DNA from: Chitinophaga agrisoli
GTDB lineage: Bacteria > Bacteroidota > Bacteroidia > Chitinophagales > Chitinophagaceae
Direction of reading: 5' to 3'
Assembly (NCBI RefSeq): GCF_008386695.1
Contig: NZ_VUOC01000004.1
Location: forward strand, 124,001 to 188,000
DNA length: 64,000 bases
Below the pieces are notes generated by a model. The model did no database searches, was not told where the DNA came from, and saw only the letters and a program-made list of their open reading frames with translations. Shown here in pieces: positions 35,862 to 44,057 of the stretch (position 1 is its first letter; each line of letters begins with the position of its first letter). Position numbers and translations under genes: made by a program.

Positions 35862-37259
35862 TTACGGCGTAACCCGCTTCCCGGGTACATCCCTGCCTCC
35901 CTGATGCAGCACCAGGCCATCCACCTTTCCCTGCTCATCCCTGGTAAATGTGATCTGGGCATCCACCACCCGCATAAAGAACTTACCCGGCGATTGCGGG
36001 AAGATCTCATAACGGCGTTGGCCGGTCACCTGCTCATAGATGCGGCTTCCTTCTACGGTAATGGTCATCACCACGCCCGGCCCCAGCAAATAACTACCCG
36101 CATAGGTGCGGTAGGCCGCGGTATCTGCCTGGGAGGCGGTTATCAGCTGTTGTACTGCCGGGGGCAATACCGCCGGATGTATGGGCAGATCATAGGGTTT
36201 ATCATGCAGGATCCCCAGTATGCCCCTGGCCATATCTTCCAGGTCTGTGCCGCCGGTATTGTTCAATAACACCACCAGGTCCTTAGTGCCGGGTATACGT
36301 ACGATCAGGGACACGAAACCATTAATACCACCGCCATGCCAGATGGCGCTGAGCGTATCCGTAGTTTTGCCCAGGTTGATGGGCTTACGCACCCAGCCAC
36401 AGGCATAGCCATCCAGGTAAGGCGTAAAATAGGTATGTTTACTGTCTTTGTTCAATAGCTGCTCAGTATATAAAGCCTGGTCCCACAGGTACAGGTCCTC
36501 CACGGTGGAGTACATGGCGCCGGCGGCAAAGGGCAGGCTCATATCCAGGTATTCCGCATGCTCATACCCATTGCGTCTTTTCATATAACCATCCGCCCGC
36601 TTTTTGATCACGGTGGCAGCTGTATCATAACCGGTGTTATTCATGTGCAGCGGGCGCAGTATATTTTCATGTAAGACTTCGTCATAAGGTTTGCCGCTTA
36701 CTGCTTCTATAATAGCGCCCAGTATGAAATAGCCGGAGTTAGAATACTTATACTTTGATCCTGGGCTGAACTCCAATGGCAGCTCCGCAAACACCGGAAT
36801 AAATTCCCGCGGCGTATAGGCATTACGGGCATACCGGGAAAAGAACTCCGGCAAAGCGGTATAGTTTGGAACGCCTGCGGTATGCGTAAGCAATTGATAT
36901 ACCGTGATCTTACCGCCATTATCTTTTGGATAATACGGCAGGTAATCCGTCACCTTCCCATCCAGCCGTATCTTGCCTTTCTCCACCAGCTGCAGGATGA
37001 GCATGGCTGTAAATTGTTTGGTAATAGACCCCAGTCGGAATTTTGTATCTGTAGTATTGAGGATATCCCATTCAAAATTGGCATAGCCATAGCCTTTTTT
37101 GAAGATGATCTTCCCTGCTTTTGCCACCAGCACCGTGCCGTTAAACTGGCCGTACTCATAATACTTACCCAATAACTGATCAATTTTTGCGGCATCCTGG
37201 GCAGAAGAACGGCAGCTGAATAATACAGGGAACAGCAAAAGAAGCATAAGGGTGCGCAT
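35862..37259 (-). CDS. Serine hydrolase of the beta-lactamase/penicillin-binding (class C-like) family
   Basis: 465 residues from the ATG at 37259 (MRTLMLLLLFPVLFSC, lipobox FSC); only a TTG lies further upstream. The catalytic S-x-x-K is SITK (about residues 78-81), the Y-x-N is YSN (about 172-174), and IWHGGGINGF fits the third, H/KxG-like motif. A C-terminal beta-rich domain of about 110 residues (YAGSYLLGPGVVMTITVEG) follows, typical of esterase/D-aminopeptidase-like members rather than resistance enzymes. Substrate unknown. Confidence 0.9.
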   Translation of the reverse strand: MRTLMLLLLFPVLFSCRSSAQDAAKIDQLLGKYYEYGQFNGTVLVAKAGKIIFKKGYGYANFEWDILNTTDTKFRLGSITKQFTAMLILQLVEKGKIRLDGKVTDYLPYYPKDNGGKITVYQLLTHTAGVPNYTALPEFFSRYARNAYTPREFIPVFAELPLEFSPGSKYKYSNSGYFILGAIIEAVSGKPYDEVLHENILRPLHMNNTGYDTAATVIKKRADGYMKRRNGYEHAEYLDMSLPFAAGAMYSTVEDLYLWDQALYTEQLLNKDSKHTYFTPYLDGYACGWVRKPINLGKTTDTLSAIWHGGGINGFVSLIVRIPGTKDLVVLLNNTGGTDLEDMARGILGILHDKPYDLPIHPAVLPPAVQQLITASQADTAAYRTYAGSYLLGPGVVMTITVEGSRIYEQVTGQRRYEIFPQSPGKFFMRVVDAQITFTRDEQGKVDGLVLHQGGRDVPGKRVTP

Positions 37260-37347
37260 AAAGGACAGGGATTTTGCAATAGCAATATACAGCAATTCCA
37301 GGGTATGTTGCAGGCCGCAGTTTAACCGCGGTTTCGTAATTTACGGC

Positions 37348-37848
37348 ATGACAAAGCTGAACATCAAACGGCTCCTTATCTATATGAGCAAATGTGTAGC
37401 GGGCGCGCTGGTGGTATTTTTACTGGCATCCCTGCTGCATTATAAGGATTATATCTGGTGTATGATCTCTGTTATGTTGGTATTATCCCCGGACGGCACA
37501 GACGCCGTTGTCCTGGCGGTGAGCCGCATAAAGGCCAACCTGGTAGGCGCCGGCGCCGGACTGCTGATGCTGGTGATACACCCCACTACCGTGGTGATGG
37601 TATGCGGCGGCATCGCTATTACCGCAGCCGCCTGTATGCTGTTAAAGCTGGAAGCCTCCGCCCGCTCCGCACTGGCCGCTACCATCATCGTTACCCTGCA
37701 CGAGGCCGGGCGCTATGTATGGGATACCGCCCTGGAAAGGATCATAGCCGTGCTGGCGGGTTGTTTACTGGGCCTGCTCATCACCTTCCTGTTCCACTCC
37801 CGCTTTACCACTCACCCGGCAGAAACACCCGTTCAACATGAAGCCTGA
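37348..37848 (+). CDS. Small FUSC-like membrane protein
   Basis: 166 residues from the ATG at 37348; the frame stays open to 37252 without coding signs. About five membrane helices (VAGALVVFLLASLLHY, WCMISVMLVLS, ANLVGAGAGLLMLVI, VVMVCGGIAITAAACML, RIIAVLAGCLLGLLITFLF), with the motif YIWCMISVMLVLSPDGTDAVVLAVSRIKANLVGAGAG close to aromatic-acid exporter/FUSC half-domains. It lacks the C-terminal cytoplasmic domain, so it may be a regulator or oligomeric transporter. It diverges from the beta-lactamase-like gene. Confidence 0.75.
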   Translation: MTKLNIKRLLIYMSKCVAGALVVFLLASLLHYKDYIWCMISVMLVLSPDGTDAVVLAVSRIKANLVGAGAGLLMLVIHPTTVVMVCGGIAITAAACMLLKLEASARSALAATIIVTLHEAGRYVWDTALERIIAVLAGCLLGLLITFLFHSRFTTHPAETPVQHEA

Positions 37849-38044
37849 ACAAACTACCGGCCTGACAAAACATTGCGCAGTCCGGGTTTGAAGCCACAGC
37901 CTCACAGCATGGCCTTCCCGCAACTGCTGTAATATTTCCGGTGAAATAATTATCTTGATCTATAATTTCAGTGTATGACCCGGTTTATCCTGGAAACCAA
38001 CCTGAATATCTAACACAGCACACAACGCAGAGATCTTACAGCTT

Positions 38045-40003
38045 ATGACAGTCAACAAAATCTTCGCACTATCGGCGGTTCTGGCAACAGGTTTATCATA
38101 TGCCCATGCCCAGGTGCCTGCCGCAGCTGCTACCGGCGGTTATGACCAGCATCAGGCCTTCAACCCGGTGTTTTATACACAGAATGGTAATGAATACCGT
38201 AGCGCCGGCGGTGCACCCGGCCCTAAATATTGGCAGAACCGGGCAGACTATTCCATCAGCGTTACGCTGGATACGGCCCAACATCGTGTAAGCGGCTCCG
38301 TAGCCATCACCTATACAAATAACAGCCCGGATACTTTATCATTCTTATGGCTGCAACTGGATCAGAATATTTACCGTGAGGACTCCCGCTCAGAAGCGGC
38401 CTCTCCCTATGGCGGCGGGCGTTTTATAAACCGGGGCGCCACCGGTGGCGATGAGATCAGCGCAGTAACACTGGTACAGCGGGGCAAAACACAGGCGGCC
38501 GATTACAGCATTACCGATACCCGGATGAAGATCCGGCTGCCACAGGCGCTGAAGACCGGCGCTGCAGTACAGATCAGGATCAACTATGCTTTTAATGTGC
38601 CGCAATACGGTACGGACCGTATGGGCCGCCTCCCATCCCGCAATGGCTGGATCTATGAGATTGCGCAATGGTATCCCCGCATGGCGGTGTATGATGATGT
38701 ATTGGGCTGGAACACCATCCCTTACCTGGGCGCATCTGAATTTTACCTGGAATATGGCAATATCGATTATAGCATAACCGCCCCGGCAGATCTGGTGGTG
38801 GTAGGCTCCGGCGCATTAACAAATGAAGCGCAGGTGCTCACCGCAGACCAGCTGGCCAACCTGGAAAGAGCGCGTACCAGCGACCGCACCATCACTGTTA
38901 AGGACAGCATGGCCATCCTCCGGCATGAGCATGCCGGTAAGGACAATCTTACCTGGCGTTTCTCCTGCAAGAATACCCGCGATGTAGCCTGGGCAGCCTC
39001 CCGGGCATTTATCTGGGATGCCGCGCGTATTAATCTCCCCGGCGGTAAAAAAGCCCTGGCGCAGTCCGTATACCCGGCAGAGGTAGCCGCGGCATATGCC
39101 TGGGGCCGTTCTACTGAATACGTAAAAGGCTGTATAGAATTGTATTCTGATAAATGGTATCCCTACACCTACCCCGTGGCTACCAACGTAGCGGGCATAG
39201 TAGGCGGTATGGAATATCCAGGTATCGTATTTTGCTCTGCCCGCAGCACACGTGCCGGTTTATGGGGCGTCACCAATCACGAGTTTGGCCATAACTGGTT
39301 CCCCATGATCGTAGGCTCCAATGAGCGCAAATACGCCTGGATGGACGAGGGCTTTAATACTTTTATCAACGATATCTCCACCCAATCTTTCAATAACGGC
39401 GAGTACTACCGTGCCCGCGATGTGGGCAAAACCGGCCCCGGCCTGTTTGCTCCCAACACAGATGGTATCATGAATACCCCGGATGTGATACAGGCGTCCC
39501 AACTGGGCAATATGGCCTATTTCAAACCCGGTCTGGCCTTAGCCCTGTTGCGGGATGAGGTCTTAGGCCCCGAAAGGTTTGATGAAGCATTCCAGGCCTA
39601 CATTCACCGCTGGGCATTTAAACACCCTACGCCCTGGGATTTCTTCCGCACCATGGAAAATGTATCTGGCGAAGACCTCAGCTGGTTCTGGCGTGGCTGG
39701 TTCCTGAACACCTGGAAACTGGACCAATCCGTAAAAGACGTGAAGTACTCAGATAACAATCCCGCCAAAGGCGCCCTGGTGACTATTGAGAACCTGGAGC
39801 AGATGGTAATGCCCGTAACCGTATCCATAAAGGATGTTAACGGACATGCAGATACGGTGAAGCTACCGGTAGAAGTATGGCAGCGCGGCGGTACCTGGAC
39901 TTTCCACGTAGAGACCACCGCTGCATTAAGCGAAGTGGTAGTGGACCCCCGGAGCGTCCTGCCGGATGTCAACCGTGCGAATAACACCTGGAAAGCGAAA
40001 TAA
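38045..40003 (+). CDS. M1-family metallopeptidase (aminopeptidase N-like), exported
   Basis: 652 residues with a signal peptide (to SYAHAQ). The M1 zinc site is HEFGHNWFP (412-416 with Glu435 in [10 protein letters not shown]), and GGMEYPG (387-393) is the exopeptidase substrate-anchoring equivalent of GxMEN. An N-terminal beta-domain ([26 protein letters not shown]) and a helical C-terminal part ([26 protein letters not shown]) complete the architecture. It should trim peptides in the periplasm. A TATCTTG box at 37951-37957 lies 87 bases upstream of the ATG as possible promoter. Confidence 0.95.
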   Translation: MTVNKIFALSAVLATGLSYAHAQVPAAAATGGYDQHQAFNPVFYTQNGNEYRSAGGAPGPKYWQNRADYSISVTLDTAQHRVSGSVAITYTNNSPDTLSFLWLQLDQNIYREDSRSEAASPYGGGRFINRGATGGDEISAVTLVQRGKTQAADYSITDTRMKIRLPQALKTGAAVQIRINYAFNVPQYGTDRMGRLPSRNGWIYEIAQWYPRMAVYDDVLGWNTIPYLGASEFYLEYGNIDYSITAPADLVVVGSGALTNEAQVLTADQLANLERARTSDRTITVKDSMAILRHEHAGKDNLTWRFSCKNTRDVAWAASRAFIWDAARINLPGGKKALAQSVYPAEVAAAYAWGRSTEYVKGCIELYSDKWYPYTYPVATNVAGIVGGMEYPGIVFCSARSTRAGLWGVTNHEFGHNWFPMIVGSNERKYAWMDEGFNTFINDISTQSFNNGEYYRARDVGKTGPGLFAPNTDGIMNTPDVIQASQLGNMAYFKPGLALALLRDEVLGPERFDEAFQAYIHRWAFKHPTPWDFFRTMENVSGEDLSWFWRGWFLNTWKLDQSVKDVKYSDNNPAKGALVTIENLEQMVMPVTVSIKDVNGHADTVKLPVEVWQRGGTWTFHVETTAALSEVVVDPRSVLPDVNRANNTWKAK

Positions 40004-40116
40004 ACCATGTCAGGTAACCGGAAGCAAAGAAGGAAAAGTAACCGCTGAATAAGCTGTTATTTATTACTTTACATGAAATATAGATTCTATTTTCCCAACT
40101 TCAAATAAAACTTCAA

Positions 40117-40374
40117 ATGAGATATTCAGCCATCTTATGCCTGCTCATAGTATTCGCCTGTGCCTGCAATCGTAATAACATGCAGACAAACCTTTTAAGT
40201 GAACAAAAATCATTGAAGGATAGCGCTAACAATATAAATGAAAGGATAGGTGGCTATCTGTCCGAAGGCCTTGACGCTAAAGCAGAGGCAGAAAAATTGC
40301 AATTGGGAGCCGTTCATGCCCGGTTGATAGATATCCAGGCTTCAATGGACAGTATTGCGAAACTGAGACGATAG
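40117..40374 (+). CDS. Small lipoprotein with coiled-coil
   Basis: 85 residues. Signal peptide with lipobox FACAC (MRYSAILCLLIVFACAC) and a charged helical remainder (LLSEQKSLKDSANNINERIG, DAKAEAEKLQLGAVHARLIDI) with heptad-like spacing. Such short coiled-coil lipoproteins are common in Bacteroidota envelopes. No function is assigned. It has its own leader and a terminator 30 bases downstream. Confidence 0.75.
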   Translation: MRYSAILCLLIVFACACNRNNMQTNLLSEQKSLKDSANNINERIGGYLSEGLDAKAEAEKLQLGAVHARLIDIQASMDSIAKLRR

Positions 40375-40405
40375 TTGCAAGATTCCAAACCGGGCTCAAT
40401 ACACT

Positions 40406-40445
40406 AAAGAACCTGCTGGGTATCATCTCCCTGGCAGGTTCTTTT
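40406..40445. terminator. Bidirectional terminator between convergent genes
   Basis: AAAGAACCTGC pairs with GCAGGTTCTTT around a ~17-base loop; TTTTATTATTTT follows on the plus strand and TTT(AGTG) on the minus. It serves the small lipoprotein gene and the convergent membrane-protein gene. Confidence 0.85.
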
Positions 40446-40462
40446 ATTATTTTATATAGGCA

Positions 40463-40936
40463 TTATTGAAACTTGAACACGCCCAGCACAAAGATCAGCA
40501 ACAGGATCGCCACCTGCAGGATATAGAACAGATCCATCCGCCGTTTTGCCGAAGACAGCTGCAGCATATCCGCCGTAGGCGATTCCAGCAAAACCCCTAA
40601 TCGTTTGGTACCCGGCGCGCCCAGGAGCGTTATATTCAGGATCATCAATACGATCAGCCCCATTTTGATCTCAAACCAGGATTGTTTGCTTACCGCAAAC
40701 TGGAAAGCCCGTAAGAGCATGAACCCGCTGATCAGCATCAGCGCGCCTCCTATCCTGAAAAACAAGCTGTAAGCAGCAGTGATCTTAAACACTACTGTAG
40801 CCTTCTGCTGATCAGCCGGCAGGTATTTCCATAGTTGACGTAACGTTACAAAACTGCCTACCGTACCGCCGGCCAGCAGCGCAATACCGGTAATGTGAAG
40901 GAAGATCCCCGAAGAGAACAGGTTAATTGTTGCCAT
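40463..40936 (-). CDS. Four-helix integral membrane protein
   Basis: 157 residues from the ATG at 40936 (MATINLFSSGIFLHITGIAL). Four hydrophobic segments: GIFLHITGIALLAGGTVGSF, YSLFFRIGGALMLISGFMLL, MGLIVLMILNITLLGA and FYILQVAILLLIFVLGVF. The conserved His in the first helix and the overall layout resemble small DUF2269/CopD-like membrane proteins, but I cannot assign one with confidence. A 45-residue reading frame ends 11 bases upstream and may be co-transcribed. Confidence 0.75.
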   Translation of the reverse strand: MATINLFSSGIFLHITGIALLAGGTVGSFVTLRQLWKYLPADQQKATVVFKITAAYSLFFRIGGALMLISGFMLLRAFQFAVSKQSWFEIKMGLIVLMILNITLLGAPGTKRLGVLLESPTADMLQLSSAKRRMDLFYILQVAILLLIFVLGVFKFQ

Positions 40937-40947
40937 ATGTGTCTGTT

Positions 40948-41085
40948 TTAGAACTTTCTGCGGATGTGTGGCCCCTTCCCATACAGCATGAAGAACAACA
41001 GCCGGATGATGCATAGGTGCGCCATTAACGGCAGGTGTATGAACAGCTTTATTTCCCGTAGGAAATCGGCAAAGGCTGGGCTCAT
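40948..41085 (-). CDS. Possible 45-residue membrane-associated small protein
   Basis: ATG at 41085 to TAA at 40948. The product starts MSPAFADFLREIKLFIHLPL, has a hydrophobic middle (AHLCIIRLLFFMLYG) and a basic tail (KGPHIRRKF), the profile of a small membrane peptide. It lies 11 bases upstream of the four-helix protein gene on the same strand, in a gap otherwise empty. No homology is known to me, and chance is possible at this length. Confidence 0.35.
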   Translation of the reverse strand: MSPAFADFLREIKLFIHLPLMAHLCIIRLLFFMLYGKGPHIRRKF

Positions 41086-41259
41086 GGTCCTGACTTTAAT
41101 TGATCAGTAATAAAATTGAAATGAAGTGCAGCGATGGTAGGTAAAACAGACCGGATTGTTACGTTTCCGAAGTATCTGGAACAAATATAGTACACATCCG
41201 TTATATTTAATAGGATTTCCGGAATATTTTTTTCTACTTTGCTCTATATCCGTAGTATT

Positions 41260-41901
41260 ATGAATAAGACCGTACAACTGGTAAATGCATGGGCCGCCTA
41301 TGAGGAAAAACATCCGGATGGAAGCATAGAGGATTTTTGCCGCTATCACCTCATACAGCAAAAACAACAGCACCCGCCGGATCTGCAAAAGCTTACCGGG
41401 GGTATACAGCCCTTTAAGCCAGAGGCTATGCTTATGAAGATCATGGGACGCGTAATGCGTTTACACGCCATGTACTCCCGTATAGCGCTGGATGATACCG
41501 GCGTAAACCAGCTGGAAGAGTTTGCCCTGCTGCTGGCCATTGTACAGCTGCAACATCCGCGTAAATCAGAGGTGATCTATGCTACTATTTATGAAATGTC
41601 CACCGGTACGGATGTGCTGAACCGCCTGCGGGATAATGGTTATATTTCCGAGGTGGCAGACATAGCGGATCGCCGCTCTAAACGGGTGAAGATCACGGCC
41701 AAAGGAGAGAAAGTATTGCAGCGTTGCTTAAAGCGGATGGAACAGCTGGTGACCATGATGTTAAACAGAATGGATACGGAGGAAGTGTTGCTGTGCATCC
41801 AGCTGCTGATGGATATAGAGATCCGCTTTTCTGAGCGCTGGCCCGCAGATAAAGGCCAGTCCTTTGATGAGATCTACACCAGCGTCATGTCTTCGACCTG
41901 A
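41260..41901 (+). CDS. MarR-family winged-helix regulator
   Basis: 213 residues from the ATG at 41260 (MNKTVQLVNAWAAYEEKHP); a TTG seven codons upstream is the only longer option. The winged helix is at about residues 85-165: LEEFALLLAIVQLQHPRKSEVI, EMSTGTDVLNRLRDNGYISEVADIADRRSKRVKITAKGEKVL, the last part being the DxRSxR wing typical of MarR. The N-terminal extension of about 50 residues (DGSIEDFCRYHLIQQKQQ) is unusual for MarR and seen in Bacteroidota versions. It diverges from the four-helix membrane protein, a possible target. Confidence 0.92.
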   Translation: MNKTVQLVNAWAAYEEKHPDGSIEDFCRYHLIQQKQQHPPDLQKLTGGIQPFKPEAMLMKIMGRVMRLHAMYSRIALDDTGVNQLEEFALLLAIVQLQHPRKSEVIYATIYEMSTGTDVLNRLRDNGYISEVADIADRRSKRVKITAKGEKVLQRCLKRMEQLVTMMLNRMDTEEVLLCIQLLMDIEIRFSERWPADKGQSFDEIYTSVMSST

Positions 41902-41994
41902 ATATTAATATCCTGCGCACAGTTATAATAGCTGCTGATTGCTAACCTTTCCAGCGTCTTGATTGTATTCAAACTCCAGTAACTGACAAAAAAA

Positions 41995-42022
41995 AGGGCC
42001 TCAACAAAAATGTCAAGGCCCT
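41995..42022 (-). terminator. Intrinsic terminator after methyltransferase 1
   Basis: AGGGCCT pairs with AGGCCCT, with a further ACA/TGT match inside. Eight T residues follow on the minus strand. It is related in sequence to the terminator of the neighbouring paralogue. Confidence 0.88.
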
Positions 42023-42040
42023 CTTCTATATTGATCTGGA

Positions 42041-42736
42041 TCATTTAACCTTAAAATACTCGTGGAAATAACTTTCCGGCTTCATATTTAACCACTCCTG
42101 CCGGTTAGCGGCAAATTCCTCATAAGTAAGCTGTTCTATCTGCGCCGGGGTAAAGGACAGCGGTTTTTCCTGTTTGCCTTTGGTGATGATACCCAGGCCA
42201 TGATCACAATCCAGCACAAACACATTGATATCCTGACGGGTGCTTCTCAGGTGCATAATGGTCTTCCACACATCCCCGTTCCAATCGCCGCTGTAATTAT
42301 TGTCCCGGTATTCCTTCCAGGTATAGCTGGCCTCGCGGCTCTTGGGATTGCAATCGTGCATAATGATCACGCCGTTATCCGGCATGTATTGCAGGCAGTT
42401 TTCTACATCCCGCAGGGCAAATGCATACTCATGCATGCCGTCCACCAGGCAGATATCCAGGGGCTTGCCGCGCAGCGCCTTGGTCACATATTTTGCAAAG
42501 AAACGGTCGCTTTCCTTTTGAAAATACGATGCGTTAAAATTCTGCGGGTACTTAAACGCCATCTTTAGCTTTTGTCTCCAGTTAAACCGGAAGATCGGGT
42601 CTACCGCTATCTTCCGTTTTGCTTTAACTGGAAAAAAGATATGTCCGTGCTCCACCCCTATTTCCATATAAGTGTTAAAGCCGTAATTGTCGATAAGCCA
42701 CTGAGCGATAATGCTCCTATCAAGGTTTTGTGTCAT
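42041..42736 (-). CDS. Class I SAM-dependent methyltransferase (Methyltransf_24-like), paralogue 1
   Basis: 231 residues. The SAM-binding motif I is FNTYMEIGVEHGHIF, the acidic loop IAVDP follows, and motif II is PLDICLVDGMHEYAFALRDVEN with VIIMHDCNP after it. It is highly similar over its full length to the 229-residue protein at 42894-43583, including the identical stretch LRSTRQDINVFVLDCDHG. Related proteins occur in polysaccharide and O-antigen loci, but the methyl acceptor is not known. It has its own terminator and a TATCTTTA promoter-like box (42764-42757). Confidence 0.88.
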   Translation of the reverse strand: MTQNLDRSIIAQWLIDNYGFNTYMEIGVEHGHIFFPVKAKRKIAVDPIFRFNWRQKLKMAFKYPQNFNASYFQKESDRFFAKYVTKALRGKPLDICLVDGMHEYAFALRDVENCLQYMPDNGVIIMHDCNPKSREASYTWKEYRDNNYSGDWNGDVWKTIMHLRSTRQDINVFVLDCDHGLGIITKGKQEKPLSFTPAQIEQLTYEEFAANRQEWLNMKPESYFHEYFKVK

Positions 42737-42756
42737 AATGGTTTTCAGGTAAAGCC

Positions 42757-42764
42757 TAAAGATA
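42757..42764 (-). promoter_or_regulatory. Candidate -7 element of methyltransferase 1
   Basis: TATCTTTA on the minus strand, 21 bases upstream of the ATG; one base off TAnnTTTG. The same octamer lies in the same position upstream of the paralogous gene. Confidence 0.4.
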
Positions 42765-42848
42765 TATTTTTGTTTTAATATTTAACAGCATGCTCCGCTT
42801 AAATAAACGGCATTTTTTTTCAGAAAGTCTGCGTATAGGCAAAAAAAG

Positions 42849-42872
42849 GGCCCTGACAGGAATGTCAAGGCC
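42849..42872 (-). terminator. Intrinsic terminator after methyltransferase 2
   Basis: On the minus strand GGCC-T-TGACA, loop TTCC, TGTCA-G-GGCC, then a run of seven T. Related to the hairpin after paralogue 1 (shared AGGGCC...TGTCAAGGCC frame). Confidence 0.88.
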
Positions 42873-42893
42873 GCCGCTTCGTATTACTTGCTA

Positions 42894-43583
42894 TTATTCA
42901 AGGCTAAAATAATGATAGACATAGGCCGCCGGCTTCAGATTCAACCACGCCTCACGGTTAGCGGCCAGTTCGTCATAACTCATTTGCGCGATCTGTGCCG
43001 GGCTAAAGGACAGGGGCTTTTCCTGCTTCCCTTTTGTAATAATGCCCAGCCCATGATCACAATCCAGCACGAATACATTGATATCCTGCCGGGTACTTCT
43101 CAGATGCAGGATCACCTTCCATACATCCCCGTTCCAGAACCCTGCGCACTTGTCCGTTTGCCACTGTTCCCAGGAATAACTGGCTTCTTTTGACAGCGGG
43201 TTGCAATCATGCATAATGATCACGCCACCGTCTGAAAGGTGCTGCAGGCTGTTCTCTACATCCCTCAATGCAAAAGCATATTCATGCATGCCATCCACCA
43301 GGCAAAGGTCCAGGGGCTTGTTATGCAAGGCCTTAGCCGCTGCTGTTTCAAAAAACCGGTCACTTTCCATTTTATAATAAGCAGCCCTGAAATTCTGGGG
43401 ATACCGGATGGCCTTTACCAGCTTTTTCAGCCAGCCAAACCTGAAACCCGGGTCCACCGCTATTTTCCTGTCTGCTTTAATGGGAAAGAAGTTTTTCCCG
43501 GCGTCTACTCCTATCTCCAGATAGGTCTTAAAATCAAACTTGTTGATGAGGCGCTGAATGATAATGCTTCTGTTTAGTATCAT
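42894..43583 (-). CDS. Class I SAM-dependent methyltransferase (Methyltransf_24-like), paralogue 2
   Basis: 229 residues, tandem duplicate of the gene at 42041-42736. It keeps motif I (FKTYLEIGVDAGKNFF), IAVDPGFRFGW, PLDLCLVDGMHEYAFALRDVEN, GVIIMHDCNPLSKEASYSWE and the identical LRSTRQDINVFVLDCDHG and GIITKGKQEKPLSF. N-terminal and central helices differ most (WLKKLVKAIRYPQNF versus WRQKLKMAFKYPQNF), so the acceptor site may have diverged. The promoter-like box and terminator are duplicated too. Confidence 0.88.
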   Translation of the reverse strand: MILNRSIIIQRLINKFDFKTYLEIGVDAGKNFFPIKADRKIAVDPGFRFGWLKKLVKAIRYPQNFRAAYYKMESDRFFETAAAKALHNKPLDLCLVDGMHEYAFALRDVENSLQHLSDGGVIIMHDCNPLSKEASYSWEQWQTDKCAGFWNGDVWKVILHLRSTRQDINVFVLDCDHGLGIITKGKQEKPLSFSPAQIAQMSYDELAANREAWLNLKPAAYVYHYFSLE

Positions 43584-43604
43584 AACGTTTTGTAGGTATG
43601 GTAC

Positions 43605-43612
43605 TAAAGATA
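43605..43612 (-). promoter_or_regulatory. Candidate -7 element of methyltransferase 2
   Basis: TATCTTTA on the minus strand, 22 bases upstream of the ATG at 43583, matching position and sequence upstream of the paralogue. Confidence 0.4.
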
Positions 43613-43632
43613 AGGCTGTTTTTCAGTATTGC

Positions 43633-43983
43633 CTATCGCCTCCTGTGCAGCGTATCCCCGTGATGAGAACTGTCCACCGGCGGGTTGGGGAAAGTATCAT
43701 GCGGATAATGTGGGAACGTGTCGTGTGGCGGCTGAGGGAACGTATCATGCGGTGGTACCGGGAAGGTATCGTGCGGCGGATGCGTTGCAGTGTCATGTGG
43801 CAACGTGTCACGGGGCACGGTATCATGAGGTATCGTATCATGCGGCGGCAAGTGCACGCTGTCATGGGTGCTGTCATGCAGCGAATCCAGGAATACCGGT
43901 CTGCCTATTATATTTTTCCGGCAGGCAGTGGCCGTTACAATAAAGGTGGCTACGAGCAGTAGCAAAAGATGTAGTCTGTTCAT
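43633..43983 (-). CDS. Lipoprotein with His-Asp-Thr/Ser repeats
   Basis: 116 residues from the ATG at 43983 (MNRLHLLLLLVATFIVTATAC, lipobox ATAC). The mature part is almost entirely repeats: two HDS units (LHDSTHDSV), then HDT units in PPHDTIP, PHDTVP, LPHDTA and four of the form PHDTFP. The tail is SSHHGDTLHRRR. At least nine HD(S/T) units and additional His could bind metal; rigidity from Pro fits an extended surface stalk. It follows the sigma/barrel gene pair on the same strand (74-base gap). The function is not known. Confidence 0.7.
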   Translation of the reverse strand: MNRLHLLLLLVATFIVTATACRKNIIGRPVFLDSLHDSTHDSVHLPPHDTIPHDTVPRDTLPHDTATHPPHDTFPVPPHDTFPQPPHDTFPHYPHDTFPNPPVDSSHHGDTLHRRR

Positions 43984-44057
43984 GGTCAAATAGGGTTTAT
44001 ACTTTATAAGACAGCATTCCGTGATCAAAAGGTTGGGTGCCGTCGTAAATTTATTCC

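Noticed and set aside
41104-41388. 94-codon minus-strand frame with a hydrophobic start
   Set aside because: It overlaps the promoter and N-terminus of the MarR gene, which has a full winged-helix signature.
43558-43962. 134-codon plus-strand frame with many Arg/Met repeats
   Set aside because: It mirrors the repeats of the HDT-repeat lipoprotein on the other strand. The lipoprotein has a proper signal peptide and lipobox, so the minus strand is the coding one.
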